Position numbers and translations under genes: made by a program. DNA of 64,000 bases. Source: Litsea cubeba (lineage: Eukaryota > Streptophyta > Magnoliopsida > Laurales > Lauraceae). Below are positions 40,946 to 53,083 of this stretch, piece after piece (the stretch's first letter is position 1; each line of letters starts with the position of its first letter). The notes under the pieces are model-generated. The model saw nothing but the letters and a program-made list of their open reading frames with translations, was not told the DNA's origin and ran no database searches. The stretch spans positions 24,527,231-24,591,230 of the forward strand of contig CM022947.1 in assembly GCA_012931725.1 (NCBI GenBank), in the 5' to 3' direction.

Positions 40946-43900
40946 AGGAGGATCCTCAGTTTGCTCTTCAGTATATGTAAGCTCAGCTACAAAGTCTGCC
41001 AATGCCTGTGCTTTGATGGCAGGCCTTGGTTGATAGTGAATGTCGAACTCACCAAGCTCCACCGACCACTTAGCCAATCTCCCAACAACATCAGGTTTTG
41101 CCAAAACTCTTTTCAGAGGTTGATCCGTGATGACGGTGATTGTATGGCTCTGGAAGTAATGACGTAGACGCCTCGCAGTCGAAACGAGGGCAAGCGCCAG
41201 TTTTTCCAGTTCTGAGTATCTGATCTCTGCCCCTCTGTATGCTCTGCTCACATAGTAGACTGGTTTTTGTACCCCACCATGGTCTGTAATGAGGACAGAG
41301 CTTACTGCTGAGGGAGAAGCAGAGAGGTACAAATACAACACTTCCCCAGGTGAAGCATGTGAGAGGAGAGGAGGTGTGGCAAGGTATTCCTTAAGCTTCT
41401 GGAAGGCCTCCTCAGCCTCAGATCCCCATTCAAAAGTTTTCCTAAGAATTTTGAAGAAGGGCAAACACTTATCTGCAGATTTGGAGACGAACCTGTTGAG
41501 CGCTGCAATTCTCCCATTGAGGCGCTGCAGCTCCTTAGTCGATGATGGCGACCTCATATCCAGTATGGCCATGATTTTGTCAGGGTTCGCCTCAATCCCC
41601 CTCTGATTGACCATGAATCCCAAGAACTTTCCCGATCCAACGCCAAAAGCGCATTTCTCGGGATTCAGCTTCATGTTGTAAGTCCTGAGAACACTGAAGG
41701 TCTCTTGAAGATGACCGATGTGATCTGCTGCAGCCAAGCTCTTTACTAGCATGTCGTCGACATATACTTCCATCGTTCGCCCGATCTGGGAATGGAACAT
41801 CATGTTCACCAGGCGCTGGTAAGTGGCCCCAGCATTTTTTAGTCCGAAGGGCATAACCCTGTAGCAGTAGGTGCCCTTCGGAGTGATGAAGGATGTTCTT
41901 TCCTGGTCTGGAGGGTGCATGTTAATCTGGTTGTATCCAGAATAAGCGTCCAGGAAGGAAAGAAGCTCGTGTCCCGCCGTGGCGTCGATGAGGAGGTCAA
42001 TCCTGGGCAACGGGTAGCTATCCTTCGGGCATGCCTTGTTAAGTTCACTGAAGTCTACGCAGAGGCGCCACTTCCCATTCGCTTTGGCCACCATCACCAC
42101 ATTGGAGAGCCATTCAGGGTACGTGACTTCACGGACTGCTCCGGTATCAATCAGCTTTCCCACTTCCTTTTCTATTGCTTGGGCCCTTTCAGTGGAGGCG
42201 CCCCTTAACCTTTGCCGAACAGGTTTGTGGAGAGGGCTGACATTGAGGCGATGGGTGGTGACGGCTGGGTCTATCCCTTCCAGATCAGCATGTGACCACG
42301 CGAATATGCCCATATTCTCCCTCAAAAAATCTGTCAATCGGCCAACCAGAGCTTTCGGGAGTGAAGAGCCAATATACACCTTCTTTTCCGGATGCTCCTC
42401 CTGCAAGATGATAGGGGTGAGTTTTTCAACTAGCTCCCCTCTTTCCGTGGTAGCCTCATCTCTTGGGTCCAAGACTTCCACCTGCAGCGCCTCCTGGGTC
42501 ATCTTGGCTTTCATCGAGGTGACGTAGCATTCTCTTGCTGCTACTTGATCTCCTCTTACCTCCCCTACTCCATTCGGGGTTGGGAAGCGGAGGATGAGAT
42601 GATATGTGGAAGGGACGGCTCTCAAGGAGTTAAGCGTGGGCCGCCCCAGGATGATGTTGTACGCTGATGGACAATTTATCACCAGGAAATTGACCATTGT
42701 GGTGGAGGTTCGGGGGGCTGTTCCGGCCGTGACTGGTAACGTAATGGCCCCCAAAGGATACACCTTTTCCCCTGAGAAACCGATGAGAGGAAACTTGACT
42801 GGTTGCAATCTCTCTCGACCCAACTTCAGCTTATCATAGGCTTCCACAAATAAAATATCTGCGGAACTTCCACTGTCAACCAAGATCCTATGCACCTGGA
42901 AATTGGCGACGGTCATAGAGAGCACCAGAGGGTCGTCATGAGGGTGCTGGATGTTCTCTAGATCTTTATCCGAGAAGGATATGATCTCATCAGTGCTGTG
43001 CCTCGACGCCTTTGACGGTCGTGGCTCATCTGGATGCCTCGCCTTTCTGGCGTAGGCTTTCATGGCGGAGAATGATTCCGCTGACCCTCCAGAGATAGTA
43101 CGAATTTCTCCAATAGGGTGTTGATTTTCGACATTGTGAGGCTGTGGCGGCGCCTGCCCCCTACCAGCAACATACTGGCGCAGGTGTCCCCGCTGAATAA
43201 GATCTTCAATCTACCTCTTGAGGTCGAAGCAATCGTCAGTGTCATGACCGTGATCGCGATGGAAGCGACAGTATTTGGTCATATTCCTGCGATTTGCTGG
43301 AGCTTTCATCTTTCCCGGCCATTTTACAGCGGGATCATCTTGAATTTCCAGTAGAATGTGCCCTACTGCAGCATTGAGAGCTGTGAAAGCTTGTTGATTT
43401 CTCTGCGTAGCAGGGAAGGGTCGATCTCTCGGGGGGGCAGGACCGAGTCGGTCCCTGGCAGGTACCCTCTCGGTTCTGCTCCGCTTGTTGCTGGGCTCCT
43501 TCTTGTCGTCTCTATCATGTTTTCCTTTATCTGCCGCTCTGGAGGACTCGCCCCGCCTGGCCCTAGTAGCGTCCTCCGCATTCATGTATTTCTGGGCTTT
43601 CGCCAACAGCTCCGTCATGTTCTTTGGTGGGCGCTTCATTACTGAAAAGTAGAAACCCGATGAACGGAGGCCACCCAAGAAAGCAGTCATGGTTACCTTG
43701 TCATCGGGTTCTTCCACCTGAAGTACCTCCTCGTTAAAACGAGTGAGGTATGCCCTGAGGCTCTCATTATTGTCCTACTTTACAGTCAGCAGGTGTGTGG
43801 GTGGCTTTTGATGGCGGCGTCCTCCAATGAAGTGTGACACGAAGGACCTGCTTAGTTCTTCGAAGGTGGCGATGGAAGCTGGGGCGAGATTGGAAAACCA

Positions 43901-44454
43901 CTGTCGGGCGGAGCCCTTCATTGTAGTCGGGAATGCTCTGCACATGATCTCATCAGCGATATTGTGCAGCTGCATCACAGTCTTGTAGGTTTCCAGGTGA
44001 TCGAGTGGATCCTTCCTTCCATCGAAGGTCTCTATAGACGGCATTTTGAACCTGGGAGGAAGGGGGTAGTTTACTACATCAGACTTGAACGGGGTGTTCG
44101 TTCGTCTGACGAGATAATCCACCGTCTTTGGGGCCTGCGCCCTCACTGCATCGAAGACATCTCCGATTTGATTCTGCATCTCCTTAAATTTTTCCTCCCA
44201 TTGATTATAGGGTTCTATGGAAGGACTAGGGAGATTGCTTTCTTCCTCCACTGTATTATTTTCACTTTCCCCTTCTTGGAAGTGGGGGTCATCAGCCGGA
44301 GGTTCTGCAAACTGGGCTCCACCCTGAGGTGGAGGCGCCGCATAATAAGCATGACCTTGTGGACAAGCCAGGCTCGGGCCAGGTGGGGGGTCCAAAGGAG
44401 CTTCGGCAGAGGCATCCTGGGCGCGATGGAACTGAGTCATCAGGGGAACTCCTC

Positions 44455-44625
44455 GACCCTGGGCGCCATAGGGATGGGCGCCCAGGTGATGGAGATTGGG
44501 CTGGGCGCCCACAGGGAGTCCTCTTGCCTGGGCGCCCAGGGGATGGGCGCCCGGGTGAGGGAGATTGGGCTGGGCGCCCATAGGAAGACCCCTTGCCTGG
44601 GCGCCCAGGGGATGGGCGCCGGGGT
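44455..44625 (-). repeat. GAHPLGAQARGLPMGAQPN repeats in Tat gag
   Basis: Three tandem units of about 66 bp encode a GAHP-GAQ-GLP pattern and also contain GGGCGCCC several times, echoing the pol linker. Confidence 0.85.
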
Positions 44626-44967
44626 GAGGTGCTCCGTTTCGCGGAGCGGTCGGGCCCCGCGAGCGCGTCGCCTCCTGCTGCTGGATCCCACCGAATGGTG
44701 CTCCTCCTTGCCCTGCGAGCATAAGTTGGAGGATTTGCTGGTTTTGAGTCACCAGCTGCTGCATGGTCTCCATCATCTGCTGCGGAGAGGGAGTAGGAGC
44801 GGGGGTAATCGGGACAGGATTACCCGGTGGAGGACCGTTCTCTCCTTGTCTGGGAGAGTTAGGCTGAGCGTTAGGGCCCGGACCCGTAGTTAGGCCAGGG
44901 TTATCCTCACGTCTTCCTGACCTCGTGCTGATCACCATGATTCTAACAAAGGGGTTTGAATTTTTTC

Positions 44968-44989
44968 GTTCCCACAGACGGCGCCAAAC
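44968..44989 (-). other. Primer-binding region of the Tat element
   Basis: Directly after the 5' LTR the minus strand reads GTTTGGCGCCGTCTGTGGGA, the conserved leader of plant Tat-type gypsy elements. The first bases, TGGCGCC, pair with the acceptor end of several tRNAs ending GGCGCCA. The exact tRNA is not assigned. Confidence 0.75.
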
Positions 44990-45492
44990 TGATGATGCCA
45001 AAAACAGGGATTCGGACACCACCGGTCAAGATGATTAATGCAAAGCAATAAATGAAGAGAGATGAGGGATTTATAGTGGTTCGGTCAAGCGTGACCTACG
45101 TCCACTTCAAAAGGGTGATCTTTGATTAATGTCGAGGGTTACAAATATGAGAAAGTAGAGAAAAACCACCCCCTCTCAAGTGATGAGAGGGCTCTATTTA
45201 TAACTCTTTCCCACCAGGTGGGGATGCAATCGGTTCAACGTCTCTGTGGAGCGTCAGACGTGTCCTTGAGGATCGAGCCAGGTGGAAGGCAGGTGAGATC
45301 CTCTCCGCGAGACTTGGTAAATGCAGGTTAGGGGAGACTTCGTCGCGATGGCTTGGAACCTGAGGTGACGAGGCTTCGTTTAACGAAACCCGGATCTCAA
45401 CGGGGCTATTCTGGCCTGACCCATGATCCTAGACGGACCGGGTCACTTGGACCTGACTCATTATCGCGATCCGGATTGGGCTTGACCCATCA
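44990..45492 (-). repeat. 5' LTR of the Tat element with promoter
   Basis: 503 bp, no difference from the other LTR found on reading. TATAAATA at 45202-45195 would drive gag-pol transcription on the minus strand. Confidence 0.95.
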
Positions 45493-45497
45493 TAAGC

Positions 45498-47065
45498 TAA
45501 CCTTAAAATTGGTTGAGGTGTACTGCTTCCATCAGAGTTTTGCCTGGCCAACTCCATGTCAAAGCTACCAACAACAGGAAGATGGATGGCAATGGATTGA
45601 GTTTGGGACAAATCAAGATAAACCTAAACCCACTCTTACCTCACACATGATATAGGTTTTTGATGTGTGATGGGTCATTATATTCAAAACACACCATCTT
45701 ACCCCAACAATTAGTTGGTTCAGGTTCGAAACTAGTTATCTTCTAATTTAAAATAAAGGATTTTACCAGAAAAATCATTTTAGACTTGATGGAGACCAAA
45801 AAAGCCTTCAAATTTTAATATCAACTAGAAAGGCCCTGAACGAGGATATCCCCACTTGTTTCTTCATTTTATTGTTCTTTTGCTTAGCGGCGTTGTTTTG
45901 CTTAGCGGCGATATCACAACTCATGTGTACAAGCAGTGATATTGCCGCTCATTTCTTCTACTTCTACTTGTATACACGAACGGAGAGATTCCCGTTCGGG
46001 TCCATTTTGGTCGATATTGTAGTTTGAGGACCTTTTAGGACTTTACAAAGTCTAAAGGGATTTTTTGGTAAGAACCTCTTAAAAATATAATATTTAAAAG
46101 TTATTAAAATATAAAAAATAGGTATGACATCAAACTCTCTAATATTTTTTTTCTAATTTAAGACATCAGATTAGAAAAAAAGATAATATATATACATGTA
46201 TGTATATCTATTTTGTATATAAGAGGGCCAAATCTTAAAACATGACACTCTTAATTTCTCAAATGTCCACCACCAAATGTGCTACCAACTTTATAGGTTA
46301 TAATTTATTAAAATAAATCACATTAGTTGTAAATGAACAAGGCACCCAAAACCAAGTCCAGCTTGGGTAAAATTATATAAGCTTATGCCAACTCACAAAA
46401 ATAATATCAAACCTACTCCCAAATGGGTTTAGCCAAACCCATAACTATATATCCTTGAAATAGGCTCTAAACCATCACGATAAGTACATATATGTTTGTC
46501 ATATAAATGATTACATAACATTGATCATACCATTCGGTCAACTAAGGTTGAATCAAATTCTTACTGTCTATTTCTTTACAAGAATTTCGGACTTAATGTC
46601 TGATGGATGCCTCGGAACATACTTGACTTCCTTGTTTTATTAATTCTGAGTTTTCTCCATGAGAACTTCATGCATCCTGAATTCTGTAAGTTTCATATAT
46701 TTCTTGACTATTAGAATTTCTGATTGGAATGTAAACCGGTGGTTGCATTTTGTATATATTCAAATGTATAAAAAATTTAGTGTACGAATGCATAGACTCG
46801 TAGCTACTAGAGTGCTCATCAATATATCAATATTATATGTACATATGAGTCCCACTTAGTCATAGAATGCAACAGTCATATATTATACCCACTTTTAGAA
46901 ATGAAGAAAACAATTGTGTCATGTGAACTCTTATATAACAAAATGTGAAAAAAAAAATATACATCTAAAATTTATAAATTCCAAGTTATGGAATCAATAT
47001 CTATCCAATACGAAGACATCCATACGTGGGTCCCACAAAGGCATAACATGCAGAAGTCACATGTG
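45498..47065. other. AT-rich DNA right of the Tat element
   Basis: No gene was recognised. Around 45880-45960 there are paired GCTTAGCGGCG and GATATTGCCGCT motifs. A MITE-like start TTACTGTCTATTTCTTTAC near 46560 has no clear partner. Confidence 0.3.
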
Positions 47066-47292
47066 AGGGCCTGGTTTGAAATGATTGTTGTAAAGCTGAG
47101 TTCAACCACAAAGCCTCCTTAATTCCAGAAATCCAATAATCCCAAATGCTTGTTGTGATTTGGGAATACTTGACATTTGAGAATTGAGCTTCCGGATAGT
47201 AAAATTTATGCTACAGGACTAAGGAAGTTTCAAAAGAAAATTTGAAATTTCCATACAGTAATTCCTTTAATAAGTCCTGGTAAAGAAACAGG
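47066..47292. mobile_element. Possible Harbinger-like MITE
   Basis: The right end GGTAAAGAAACAGGCC followed by TTA matches the family ends elsewhere in the window, and the left GGGCCTGGTTTGAAATG is a weaker partner. Target copies do not match well. Confidence 0.4.
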
Positions 47293-47454
47293 CCTTACAT
47301 GTTCAGTTTACTTTGTGAAGATTCAAGCCATTAAAAAGAAATGCCACATTTGTTTCTCCACATGTGGCTATAATTTTCAACAACAAACACCTTTGGTTGG
47401 ACAAATTATACAAAATGTGATTGAATTAATACTCAAGGCTTACCAAATGATAAA

Positions 47455-48440
47455 GGATAGGGAAATAGCATAATACCTATCTGGACTTTACTCAAAATGC
47501 ATACTACCCCCTGTACAAAAAAAGTTTTTTACCAAACCTACTTGTATTTTAAATCACAATGCAAATACAGACGGCTGTGACATAAAAGGTGAAATGATGA
47601 ATTTACCCCTCCATATATAAAATGTGACTTGGCGTTTTTTTTTATCATTTTCCCCTTTTTCGCTCCCGGCTAGGGTTCTTCTTCGTTGGCGACTTTGGGA
47701 GAAACCGTGTCTCCTTCCCGCCGATCTTCATATCCATCAAGAAGCTCTGCTGATCATAGTCATAAAAAAGATCAGCGCTTTCAGAGGTATAATCTCATAC
47801 CCTTAATACTGCCATGTATATTCTGATGCATCTGGTCTAGAAATTGCCGAGGGTTTAGGGTTTTGGACAAACATCTTAATTTCACATCTCTACGTGCATG
47901 GATTTTAAAGTTGTTGATGGGTTTGACCGACGACCATTATTTATGTGAAATCTGAATTAGAAAAGTGTCACTTTCTTTGTCTCATATAGTGAATGGGGAT
48001 GAGTTTTTCAGTTTTCAGAAGCCTTGAAAACTGTAGGCTCTTACCTTGTCTGATATAGTGATGTTCAGTGAAAATGGTCCCCTCTTTAGCTATCTATTTT
48101 TTTTTTTAAATGTTGGTGGAATAGAATCCCCACCTATTTGCACTGTGTCAGCTACTTTTGTCTGATACCCATGGTGCCAGTCACACATGGAGGGGACCAC
48201 AATCACACATTTTAAATATTTCTTATATCCATGGTTTTGTCAAACATGAAGTTTTTCTTTGTTATTGTAGATGAATTTGCCTCAAATAATTATCGTTTAC
48301 ATGCAGATGTTGTTTGATGAAGTTACAGTTCAATTCCACCATGGTGGTTATTTTACAAATTCTCCAAATAGTGCATACATTGGGAGTGTGCTAGATGAAA
48401 TTGTTAGGGATTTTGTGTATTGCAATTTGATGGATGCATT
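47455..48440 (+). pseudogene. 5' fragment of a Mutator-like transposon gene
   Basis: From ATG 48307 a frame reads MLFDEVTVQFHHGGYFTNSP, then NSAYIG, then DEIVRDFVYCNLMD, as in the N-terminal PB1-like domain of plant MuDR-type transposases. Upstream are a TATGCAG-type acceptor, a 5' UTR-like CT-rich exon (about 47640-47790) and a possible MULE end (GGGAAATAGCATAATACC, 47459 onward). The frame stops soon after (TAG near 48449) and no catalytic region follows. Confidence 0.45.
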
Positions 48441-48444
48441 ATCA

Positions 48445-49715
48445 TGTTAGCATCATTCGAGTTTTCACATGAGCATTGATTTTGAAAAAACTTGAAATCT
48501 TGATTTTCACATGCATTGTTTTAAAACTTTTAAAACTTGTGTTACATGCATGTTTTGTATTTTAAACTTGGATGCATTAATCTTTGAAAAGAAGATTTTC
48601 GAATCATGCAAGCCTTTGGACTTAGATTTTTAAATCATCTTAGGCATTTTAGGTTCATGTTTTGAAAACACCTTTAGATTGATTTAAACATGATTCCATG
48701 GCCCATGAGTTCCCATAGAGAAAAACTTTGAAAAATCAGAATATGGGAAAATGGGACCTCAAACCAACCATGAGATAGCCCTAAAAACCCTATACTTATG
48801 GGTTATTTTATTAGGTTTTATAGCTTTGAATTTGAGCATTTTTATGCTTAAAAACTGCCCAAAAGTCTACCAGCCGAAGGCCATTCGGCCGCTTATTCCG
48901 TAGGCCATATTCTATATAGGGCTGTGTTCGGCCAGCCTTAGTTACCTGTTCGGCCAGCCGAACGTACAAAAATTTCAAAATTTATGACCGTTGAACTAGC
49001 CGTTGGAAAAAGTAGGTAGATGAATGATAGCCGAATAGAGAGCTGTTGCAGCCTCCTTTTTACTATAAATTAAGCACTTCCTTGGGTTTTGAGCCAACAC
49101 TTTTGAGTCTTTTGAGGGCCAAGGAAGGTGGGAGAGTTAGGAAAGGCTAGTGGGTCATTTGGAAAGCTAAAGCTTTGATTCATTGAGTTAAATCATCTAA
49201 GTAAGCTATGTTTTCATGCTTTGCTTAAATTATTGATAAATTTATTTAGGCATGTTAACTATGACTTGTTGTGTCCTTGACATAAATATAATTTGAATTG
49301 ATTTATTATTTTGGATGCATCGCCTTGATTTACACCAAGTTGGACTCAAATTGGTATATTTAAGTGAATCATGTTTTGGAATCACCTTTGAAAGCACATG
49401 TAACATGATTCAAATACTTGGTTGAATATTTGGTTATTGTTTTTCATCACAAGAAAATCACTTTCTAATCTATTTTATGTTTTGGATTCAACAACACTCA
49501 TAAATCACATGTATTTGATCTAGGCATATCATTTTCAACTTAGTTTTTAAATTACATGTGATTTTGTCCTTTCACTTCAATCAAATATCTTTTTGTGTTT
49601 TGCACTTTCAAATGCTTTTAGCATACATTCATTGAGCTACATTTTAAAATTGATTGAAGTCCTTGTGCATCACATGTTTTGTTCTTAAAATTTCACAATT
49701 TTTTTGAACTGAATA
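48445..49715 (+). mobile_element. LTR-like region with TATA box
   Basis: The layout resembles a long copia LTR: T-rich start, repeats of TTCGGCC / GGCCGAA around 48880-48965, CCGTTGAACTAGCCGTTGGA, then ACTATAAATTAAG (49061 onward) as a TATA box, then a leader-like segment. No primer site or target duplication was found, so ends are approximate. Confidence 0.4.
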
Positions 49716-49723
49716 TGTATATC

Positions 49724-51649
49724 TAGGCATGTAAATCCGGCCCGGCACGGCCCACTCATGACCGGGCTCAGTCATGCCCGGGCCGGGCCGGCACGGCCCA
49801 TGAAAATTATACGGGCCGTGCCGTGCCATGCCCATTGCTTTGGGGGTCATCCCAGCACGGCCCAAGGCACAGACAGGCCTAGGCCAGGCGGCCCATGGGT
49901 GGCCCACAGATTCCCCTCCCCTTTTTTAATTTGGATTTTGGAAGACACAAAGTCACAAACTTGGACTTAGACTCTTAAACCAATTTCATTAAAATGAACA
50001 AATTAAGAGAATATAAATAAGTAGAATAACATTAATGATATTTTGGAAAAATACATCAAATAGATTATATTTCCTTGAAATTTATGTTACAAAAGTTCAA
50101 AAAGATTACAAGTTTGAACTTGGATCAATATATAATGAAATTCAAACCTTCCGATAAATGTAAAAAAAAATTACAACTTTAGAAACCTATGATATATTCT
50201 AAAAAATAGATTATAACTTTAAAAACCTATGATACATTCTAAAAAATAAATTACAACTTTAAAAACCTATAACACATTCTAAAAAATAAATTACAAGTTG
50301 AAAGACTATTATACATTCTAAAAAATAAATTACACTATGATGTCATATATGTAACGCCAATAGCTCGTCTTCTATCTCAAAATCACCCAAGAGGTGTTGT
50401 GTTATATCCTCTGCCTGATACCAATCACGTAAGCACATGCAGATCTCCACGGTTTCTTCTGATAGCATAGTCCTCCTGGAGTCAATAAGACACCCACTTG
50501 CACTCAATGCCTGCTCTGATGCAACTGTAGACGTTGAAATTGTTAGTATATCACGGGCCATGGGGGAAAGTACAGGAAACTTAGTTTTGAATGATTCCCA
50601 CCATGCCAAAAGATCAAAAGCATCTTCTTCATCATCCGGGATTGGAACGTGATTGCTCCCTAGGTACATTATTAATTCATTAAGGTTGTAAGAGGATCCT
50701 CCAGAAGAAGAGGAGTTACTTCCGTGAGATTTTCTCATAATACTCCAAATGACATTTTTCTCCCTTTATGTACCTAGGGAGGGCCTATTGGAACCATAGG
50801 TGCTATGGATCTACCCAATTGGGTAGCATAATCCAAATAAAGTGTTTCTAATTGTGTCTTACTTGTAGACATGTCACTTATATTAGTTGTATTCATGTTA
50901 GAGTTTATTTCTTTAAGAAGGGTTTCTACACCTTTTAATTTCAATCTAGGGTCTAATGCAACAACTATACAAAATGTTAAAAGGAGCTATTCTCCAATAT
51001 TGTGAAAACTTTGCCTCCATTTGTACACACATAAGTTGAAAAAGCTGAAAATCTCTATACTTTCTAAAAGAAAGACTTAGTTCATAAAAATGGGTTAAAA
51101 CTTGATTTGATGTGGGATAATATACCACAGAAAAAATAAGGTTGCATCTTGAAAAACTTCTACAAAATCTCTTATTATCTTAAGAAGGGTCCATCTATCA
51201 TCACTTATATAAATATTTTTATGTGTTAAATAACGTTGACAATATTGATTTAGTGTCATTTTATAGGCACATGCTTATTTTAACATTTTATAGGTAAAAT
51301 TTCATATATGCTTTACACCTTGTGATATTTTCTTAGATTTTAGACCCAAATTTACACATATTTCCCTTCTCCATTATTTTCGCAAGGGAGAACAAAAAAT
51401 GAAACCTACAACCCATTTAATGATCTCTAAATCATCTTTAATATATATATATTACCCCTACTTGTACGATAAGATTTATGATGTGGCATGCACGTCTATT
51501 TTGAAATAGAGCTCCATTTAAATCAAATTGAAGCGCAGGTTTTAGTAAATCTGCTGCAACATTGTAGGTGCTTGCATTATGTAAAGTTATAGTAATTATT
51601 TTATTTTTAATATTATATTCTCTAAGTTTTTCAAGGATGGTGGACCTTA
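49724..51649 (-). mobile_element. Truncated hAT transposon
   Basis: The left end TAGGCATGTAAATCCGGCC resembles hAT termini, and the first 200 bp are packed with CGGCCCGGCACGGCCC-type subterminal repeats on both strands. The other end is cut by an LTR-like insertion at 51650, so no TSD can be verified. Confidence 0.65.
50343..51649 (-). pseudogene. hAT transposase relic
   Basis: The minus strand encodes ITLHNASTYNVAADLL and RRACHIINLIVQ (51649-51450), a degraded middle, then a good hATC dimerisation domain, FDLLAWWESFKTKFPVLSPM and ARDILTISTSTVASEQALSAS (50738-50343). Several stops lie in between and the N-terminus with the zinc finger is missing. Confidence 0.8.
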
Positions 51650-53083
51650 TGTAACGCCCCAATTCCGAATACCGTGAAAACCATCAAAGTACCAAAATTG
51701 GCACGCTACTTCCCCGGAAAATTCGAGAACTTCCAAGATCGTAGGTCCGCAGTGAGGTCCAATTTAAAACTTTTTCATCAATATAATAACAACAGTTAAT
51801 TTGCGGAAGCATAAGGAATATAGCGGAAGAAATATCAGAGATAGCGGAAGCATCAATATATATATATCAAATGTGAATGGGCTGAAGTCTAGCCTAAAGT
51901 GTCAAGTGATAAAAACCAAAGTTAATTACATATTTTCCACTAACTACCCGACTCTCTACAAAAGTCACTCAAAAGCCTAAAATAAGAATAAACGCTCAAG
52001 TCCCTGCCCCTGGTACAGGCTCTCCATCCTCCGGCTCGACCTCATGGTCGGCCGGTCCTATCCGTAGTCACCTATTACGGGCGCTGCGACAAGCGCAAGC
52101 TCTGCGTCCTCATACTCGGGGTCAAGACCTAAGCACCAAGAGTGGATCAGATCTAAAGATCTGGCAAGTCACAGTATGCAGATAATAGAGGATGTATGCA
52201 TCAAAATGAGTAGAGACAGTAATGAAGTCAAGAGAATAGCAATGGTACAGATCCTAGGCAGTTGAGCAAGATATACAATGTAGAATCAGAATAAGCATAA
52301 TAATAAAACTACACAAAATGGCACACTCACACAAGCTGGATACCGTGGGATATTATGCCGTGGCCCTCCCATACTGAACACAGTCGCGGCGGGGAAAATC
52401 GCACAGTGCTGGGGATTATCTAGCCCCGCAAATAACATCATCCATCAACACACACTGAGACCGGACCCGGTATCACACCGTCTGTCTCCAACAATGCTCA
52501 TCATGATAGCCACACAACACTCTCAATAGCTCCTACCAGTGATGATCAGTCCAACTGGCTGAGCTTAGATCAACTGAGTGAATGTCTATGTCGACTCAGG
52601 AAACAATAAAGGTCTGTGTCTGTCTAGGCTTTGCCTTGCGTAAACAAGGTCCTAACAACGTCCCTAAGAGGTGCAAGTACCCAATACAACCTATGGATCA
52701 TAGTACAAGTCCAAGTCCAAGTCCAATCATTGGATCCATACCAAGGCCCACCAAATGCATGGCCTGGTCTACAACAGTCCAAATAAGACACAAGTCCATT
52801 TCCAATGACATATCATCCAATTATACCCAGGATGAGTCACTAGCCCATACAATCTAACCTCTCCAATCTAAGGTAATCCACATCCAAACTTAGGCCATAA
52901 AAGGGCCCACTTAGCCACAGACACGGGTCAATGTTCACCCAATCATATTACCGGGTCACTTCTAAGTAGTTCTACATCCAGGTCATCCATTTTCCATTTA
53001 CTTAACAGGTATAAGCAATTATAAGGACAATAGAGTGACAGTAATAATATGAGGGAGATGAATCTCCAAGTACAAGGATCAAT
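51650..53083. mobile_element. LTR-retrotransposon-like insertion
   Basis: Starts TGTAACGCCCCAATTCC, a start I associate with plant LTR elements, exactly where the hAT transposase similarity stops. It contains repeated AAATCAAGT-free, CA-rich sequence with CAAGTCCAAGTCCAAGTCC (52706 onward). No coding domain was recognised. It ends against a CACTA terminus. A single-ended assignment. Confidence 0.45.

Larger units (their letters stand above)
38771..44938 (-). pseudogene. Tat gag-pro-pol polyprotein, one frame with two UAG codons
   Basis: A single minus-strand frame runs from ATG 44938 to the stop at 38771-38773 (2055 codons), interrupted by TAG at 43777-43775 and 43213-43211. Gag has a Gln/Gly/Pro-rich N-terminus, the retrotransposon gag core (ARQWFSNLAPASIATFEEL) and a CRFHRDHGHDTDDC motif. 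Counting from Met 43063, protease has DSGSSADIL (63-71), RT has YVDD (434-437), then come RNase H, a TGAQL repeat linker (about 715-860) and a second RNase H (YVDGSATTEGSGAGLIL). Integrase follows, with a His/Cys zinc motif and the D-D-E core (WGIDILGPL, VSDNGKQFD, QANGQAEVMVR). Both stops fall where related Gag proteins usually have Gln, so each is probably CAG to TAG. ATG 45022 lies in the LTR, so 44938 (MVISTRSGR) is preferred. Confidence 0.93.
34920..45492 (-). mobile_element. Complete Tat-lineage Ty3/gypsy retrotransposon, 10.6 kb
   Basis: Two 503 bp LTRs (34920-35422 and 44990-45492) look identical along their length and are flanked by TAAGC on both sides (34915-34919 and 45493-45497). 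The minus strand reads 5' LTR, leader TTTGGCGCCGTCTGTGGG, gag, protease, RT, RNase H, a repeat linker, a second archaeal-type RNase H, integrase, polypurine tract and 3' LTR. The second RNase H and this leader are typical of the plant Tat clade. Between pol and the 3' LTR lies a four-exon gene on the opposite strand. Identical LTRs imply a recent insertion, yet gag carries two UAG codons. Confidence 0.95.

Noticed and set aside
40515..41033. 172-residue plus-strand frame with SWAPV repeats
   Set aside because: It is a mirror of the TGAQL repeat linker on the minus strand; repeats with unit length divisible by three stay open in several frames.
43964..44893. 309-residue plus-strand frame over gag
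   Set aside because: It is the opposite strand of the GC-rich gag coding region. It has no domain, no splice signals and a composition explained by the sense codons.
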